Positions 61,527-64,000 of a stretch of 64,000 nt of DNA are shown here, in pieces (position 1 is the stretch's first letter; each line of letters begins with the position of its first letter). This DNA comes from Brevundimonas albigilva. Its GTDB lineage: Bacteria > Pseudomonadota > Alphaproteobacteria > Caulobacterales > Caulobacteraceae. Location of the stretch: contig NZ_CP097298.1 of assembly GCF_023503965.1 (NCBI RefSeq), positions 2,823,501 through 2,887,500 of the forward strand, read 5' to 3'. A program made the translations under genes and the position numbers. The notes under the pieces are model-generated. The model saw nothing but the letters and a program-made list of their open reading frames with translations, made no database searches and was not told where the DNA came from.

Positions 61527-62478
61527 TGTTCGTGTCCGTGTTGGGATAGGCGGGGTAGTAGCCGCCGGTCGGGCCGACCGTGGAATCGGCCAGGGGATCG
61601 TTCGCCGGGTTCAGGCAGATCTCGGGGCCTGGCGCGCCATAGAGATTGGCCATGAACTCCACCGTCGCGCGTTCCACCAGGGCGCGCACGGCCAGTTGAA
61701 CGGGTTCGAACCCGCCCGTGCCGGCCGAGATGTCGAAGACGTTGCCGTTGAGGAAGTCGAACACGCCGGCCGAGATCTCGCGGCCGATGATCTGCTTCTG
61801 GTAGGAGACGACGTCGACCACCTCTAACGTGGTGGTCTGGACCAACCGCAGATCCATGGCGATGTTCATGACGAAGACGCGGTGGGTGACGATGCCCGAA
61901 CCGGGGGTGTCGCTGTCCACCTCGCCGCCGGCGACGTCGAAGCCGCCCGAGCGGATGTTGTAGTTCACCTCGGTCACGCCGCCGACGACGTAGAAGTCCG
62001 AGCCCGGCACCTGGCCGGCCAGGATGCGGCGGTACTGGGTGTCCTCCGGCGCGTCCGGGGCCTGGTCGCCGATCAGCTTGTTGTTGGCGTAGCGCAGCTC
62101 CAGCTCGGACACCGAGGTGTCGTAGCGTTCGACGATCCGCGCGCCGGCCTTGGCCAGGGCCGAGGTCGCCATCAGGGAGGCGCCGCCGGTGATCTGGCGG
62201 CCGCCGTCCGAGGAGACGGTGCCGGTGTAGTCGCTGATCCGCCCCACCGCCATGCGCGGCGAGGGCAGATTGTAGCGCCGGGCGTAGTCCGCCAGGCAGT
62301 ACAGGGCCGTGGAGTAGGGCGTCGGGTTCGACGTCACCGGCGCATTGCCGATCGGCGTGGCGTAAAGGCCCGACGGTCCCGCCGTGGGGCTGACGCAGCC
62401 GGCCAGGGCCAGGGCGGCGACCGACGCGACGGCCGCCGCGCGCGCGCGGAGACGGGAAGAGGTGTGTGTGCGGCTCAT
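61453..62478 (-). CDS. hfaB: Holdfast anchoring protein HfaB, CsgG-like secretion lipoprotein
   Basis: HfaB is the CsgG-family outer-membrane lipoprotein that exports and stabilises HfaA and HfaD. The N-terminus carries a lipobox (ALALAGCVS). CsgG-type blocks include RMAVGRISDYTGTVSSDGGR, VVGGVTEVNYNIRSGG and VEFMANLYGAPG. It is 341 residues and intact. The last residues (DTNNGQTRADPSRWHDRRDG) overlap the hfaD start in another frame by 74 bases, more than is usual, so a small indel near the end is possible. The start overlaps the hfaA stop (ATGA). Confidence 0.88.
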   Translation of the reverse strand: MSRTHTSSRLRARAAAVASVAALALAGCVSPTAGPSGLYATPIGNAPVTSNPTPYSTALYCLADYARRYNLPSPRMAVGRISDYTGTVSSDGGRQITGGASLMATSALAKAGARIVERYDTSVSELELRYANNKLIGDQAPDAPEDTQYRRILAGQVPGSDFYVVGGVTEVNYNIRSGGFDVAGGEVDSDTPGSGIVTHRVFVMNIAMDLRLVQTTTLEVVDVVSYQKQIIGREISAGVFDFLNGNVFDISAGTGGFEPVQLAVRALVERATVEFMANLYGAPGPEICLNPANDPLADSTVGPTGGYYPAYPNTDTNNGQTRADPSRWHDRRDGDVRGSRY

Positions 62479-62912
62479 GGCAGGTCGAGGGTTCCGTTCA
62501 GGGCCGTGCCGGCGGTGACGTCGCCGTTGTTGGTCTGGTTCGAATTGACGATCACGGTGTTCCAGCTGCCCTGGACCACGACGTTGAGCTGGTTGCCGAT
62601 GGCGGTCGAGCCGCCGATGGTCGTGCCCGCGCGCGATCCGTAGCCGGCCCCGCTGTAGGCGCTGGCCACGCCGCCGGTCTGGCGCGAATAGGAGGAGGCG
62701 CCGGACTGGATGATGCCGTCCACGATCAGGCGGTTGCCGTTGGAATCGCGGGTGGAGCCGGTCGTGCCGCTGGTCGTGCTGGACCGCGCCGAGCCATAGC
62801 CCTGCTGGAACTGCGAGGCCCCCCCGGAACCGGCCGTCTGGGCCCCGGCCAGGGCGGGGGCCAGCAGTCCCGCGACGAGGGCGCTCGCGGCGATCAGCGT
62901 CTTTGCGGACAT
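62475..62912 (-). CDS. hfaA: Holdfast anchoring protein HfaA, curlin-like
   Basis: HfaA is a secreted, amyloid-like subunit that helps fix the holdfast to the cell. A signal peptide (MSAKTLIAASALVAGLLAPA, cut near AGAQ) precedes Ser/Gly/Thr-rich sequence (QFQQGYGSARSSTTSGTTGS) and an Asn/Val repeat end, NVVVQGSWNTVIVNSNQTNN, as in curlin-like proteins. Length is 145 residues. The ATG at MSAKTL was preferred over a start 24 bases upstream because it gives a normal signal peptide. First gene of hfaA-hfaB-hfaD. Confidence 0.87.
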   Translation of the reverse strand: MSAKTLIAASALVAGLLAPALAGAQTAGSGGASQFQQGYGSARSSTTSGTTGSTRDSNGNRLIVDGIIQSGASSYSRQTGGVASAYSGAGYGSRAGTTIGGSTAIGNQLNVVVQGSWNTVIVNSNQTNNGDVTAGTALNGTLDLP

Positions 62913-62979
62913 GGCTTCTGGACGCTCCTGGCGCACGAATAGGGATGCGGCCGTGTCGTCGGCCCGCGCCTAATGTCGG

Positions 62980-62992
62980 TTAAGGTTATTAA
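62980..62992. promoter_or_regulatory. TTAA-N5-TTAA motif between hfaA and the rhomboid gene
   Basis: TTAAGGTTATTAA has two TTAA half-sites five bases apart. CtrA, the cell-cycle regulator, prefers TTAA-N7-TTAA, so spacing is off, although the leftward TTAACC half-site is a good match. It lies 68 bases before hfaA. Confidence 0.3.
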
Positions 62993-63033
62993 GAAGCGCT
63001 TGAGATTGCGGCGGTCGCTGCGCATTTGGGGGC

Positions 63034-63709
63034 ATGACCGATCCGCAAGGCCGATCGATGCGCCGCCGCCGGCCCGGGAGCGGATGTTCAACGCCCCGCT
63101 GACGGTGGTGCTGATCGCCCTGTCCATGCCGGTGCTGTTCTTCTTCCAGCAGCGCCTGCCTGACGGCGGGGCCGGCATGGCCTTCGCGCCCGCCGACCTG
63201 GCCGAGGGACGATGGGGGACCCTGTTCACCGTCATGCTGCTGCACGGCGGATGGGCGCACGCGATCATGAACGCCATCGCGGCCCTGGCCTTCGGGGCGC
63301 CGGTCGCGCGGCTGTTCGGGGACCGGATCGGGCCAACGGTGTTCCTGCTTTTCTATGTGGCGTGCGGCGCCCTGGCGGCCCTGGGCTATGGGCTGGTCCA
63401 CTGGGGTTCGACCCAGCCGATGGTCGGAGCATCCGGCGCGGTGTTCGGCCTGATCGGGGCGGCGACGCGGCTGATGGGCGGGCAGGGCAGGGTGCTGCCG
63501 TTGACCGACCGCCGCGTGCTCAGCGCCTCCCCGGCGTGGATGGCGGTGAACGTCGTGGTCGGGCTGATCGGCTATGCGCCCGGGGTTCAGGGCGCCAGGA
63601 TCGCCTGGGAGGCCCATGCCGTCGGCTTCGTGGTCGGGATCCTGGCGATCGGCCCCTGGCGCGCCTGTTCGGCAAGGGACCCGAATCGCCGGGCGCCGCG
63701 CAGGTTTGA
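63034..63709 (+). CDS. Rhomboid family intramembrane serine protease (two frameshifts)
   Basis: Rhomboids cut membrane proteins within the bilayer. Six hydrophobic segments are visible, with GASGAVFGLIG holding the catalytic Ser (GxSG) and WEAHAVGFVVGI the catalytic His. One base is missing at 63051-63052; repair gives the start MTDPQGPIDAPPPARERMFN. Another is missing at 63658-63659; repair ends the protein WARLFGKGPESPGAAQV. The repaired length is 225 residues. Without repair the open frame begins at 62973 with a basic stretch lacking family similarity, and runs into the next gene. Confidence 0.82.
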
Positions 63710-63802
63710 TTCCCCGATCGGACTGAGCGATCATCGGTCGCGAGCGGCCCTGTCGCCATCCCGGCCCCGCGGTCGTCTCTTCCACAGAGAGAAGGAGCCG
63801 CG

Positions 63803-64000
63803 ATGTTCGTCGCCGAAATCCTCAAGACCAAGGGAAACGCCGTCTTCTCCATTGCGCCGGATCTGAGCGTGGCGCGCGCCTGCGCCGAGTTGGAGGAAAG
63901 GCGGGTCGGGGCGCTGGTCGTCTGCGACGGCGAGCGCGTGGCCGGCGTCTTTTCCGAACGCGACGTGGTTCGCGCCCTGGCGCGCGACGGCGCCCAGGCG
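63803..64000 (+). CDS. CBS-domain protein (partial, runs off the window)
   Basis: The first 66 codons give MFVAEILKTKGNAVFSIAPD at the start, then LEERRVGALVVCDGERVAG and VFSERDVVRALARDG, the first unit of a tandem CBS pair. Short alphaproteobacterial proteins of this type (about 140 residues) bind adenosine nucleotides and are often regulatory; their targets are unknown. AGAAGGAG precedes the ATG at good spacing. The 3' end lies outside the window. Confidence 0.85.
   Translation, partial: MFVAEILKTKGNAVFSIAPDLSVARACAELEERRVGALVVCDGERVAGVFSERDVVRALARDGAQA

Noticed and set aside
62973..63866. Longer version of the rhomboid protease
   Set aside because: The extra N- and C-terminal parts are basic, non-homologous and explained by two missing bases; the tail would also run into the CBS gene.

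Overview
The window is a compact, GC-rich chromosomal segment of a stalked or holdfast-forming alphaproteobacterium of the Caulobacteraceae. Brevundimonas is my best guess, by inference. Lineage markers are divK-pleD, the holdfast anchor genes hfaA-hfaB-hfaD, the flagellar regulator fliX divergent from flgI, flbY, Caulobacter-type TonB receptors beside tryptophan-halogenase homologues, and an alphaproteobacterial SOS box (GTTC-N7-GTTC) before uvrA. There is one tRNA (Ser, UGA), no rRNA, no CRISPR array and no transposase or phage gene.

Layout. 1-6.8 kb: a sigma factor fragment, a small membrane protein, LMW phosphatase, mutL, a TrmN6-like methyltransferase, a polyprenyl diphosphate synthase with a degenerate phytoene-synthase-like protein, and trmFO. 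6.8-10.4 kb: three tandem paralogous membrane proteins followed by a CPBP intramembrane protease. 10.4-16.5 kb: uvrA, a methyltransferase-like protein, a truncated globin and an ABC-F ATPase. 16.5-20.6 kb: an EAL phosphodiesterase and the flagellar group flbY-flgJ-flgI/fliX. 20.7-25 kb: dksA, gltX, a small secreted protein, a LOG-family hydrolase, a lipoprotein and a small hypothetical. 25-34.8 kb: a carbohydrate-utilisation-like locus transcribed leftward (GH3 beta-glucosidase, TonB receptor, two flavin halogenase homologues, LacI regulator), with a candidate LacI operator at its head. 35-39.3 kb: tRNA-Ser, rlpA and the overlapping run tmk-holB-tatD-MBL hydrolase. 39.3-49.6 kb: dinB, divK-pleD, a VOC protein, rpmG, a periplasmic protein, a NUDIX hydrolase, rnr, and the reverse-transsulfuration pair cbs/cystathionine gamma-lyase. 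49.7-64 kb: an MscS channel, a TorF porin, nitronate monooxygenase, ileS, a secreted Cys/Pro-rich protein, an M16 peptidase, the hfaABD operon, a rhomboid protease and the start of a CBS-domain protein.

Sequence quality. About twenty otherwise conserved genes are broken by one indel, or two or three, mostly loss of one base in a G or C run. In each case restoring the frame gives an uninterrupted protein. The genes hit include essential ones such as ileS. This looks like uncorrected long-read consensus error rather than decay, so I annotate these genes across the shift, give the position, and quote lengths as repaired. A few, such as the five-base repeat expansion in the M16 peptidase, could be real.

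How the genes work together. Several sets bear on cell polarity and surface biology: DivK/PleD (cell fate, c-di-GMP), the EAL protein (c-di-GMP removal), FliX/FlgI/FlgJ/FlbY (flagellum) and HfaA/B/D (holdfast anchoring). The most interesting uncharacterised assemblies are the membrane-protein triplet with its CPBP protease and the GH3-TonB receptor-double halogenase-LacI locus.
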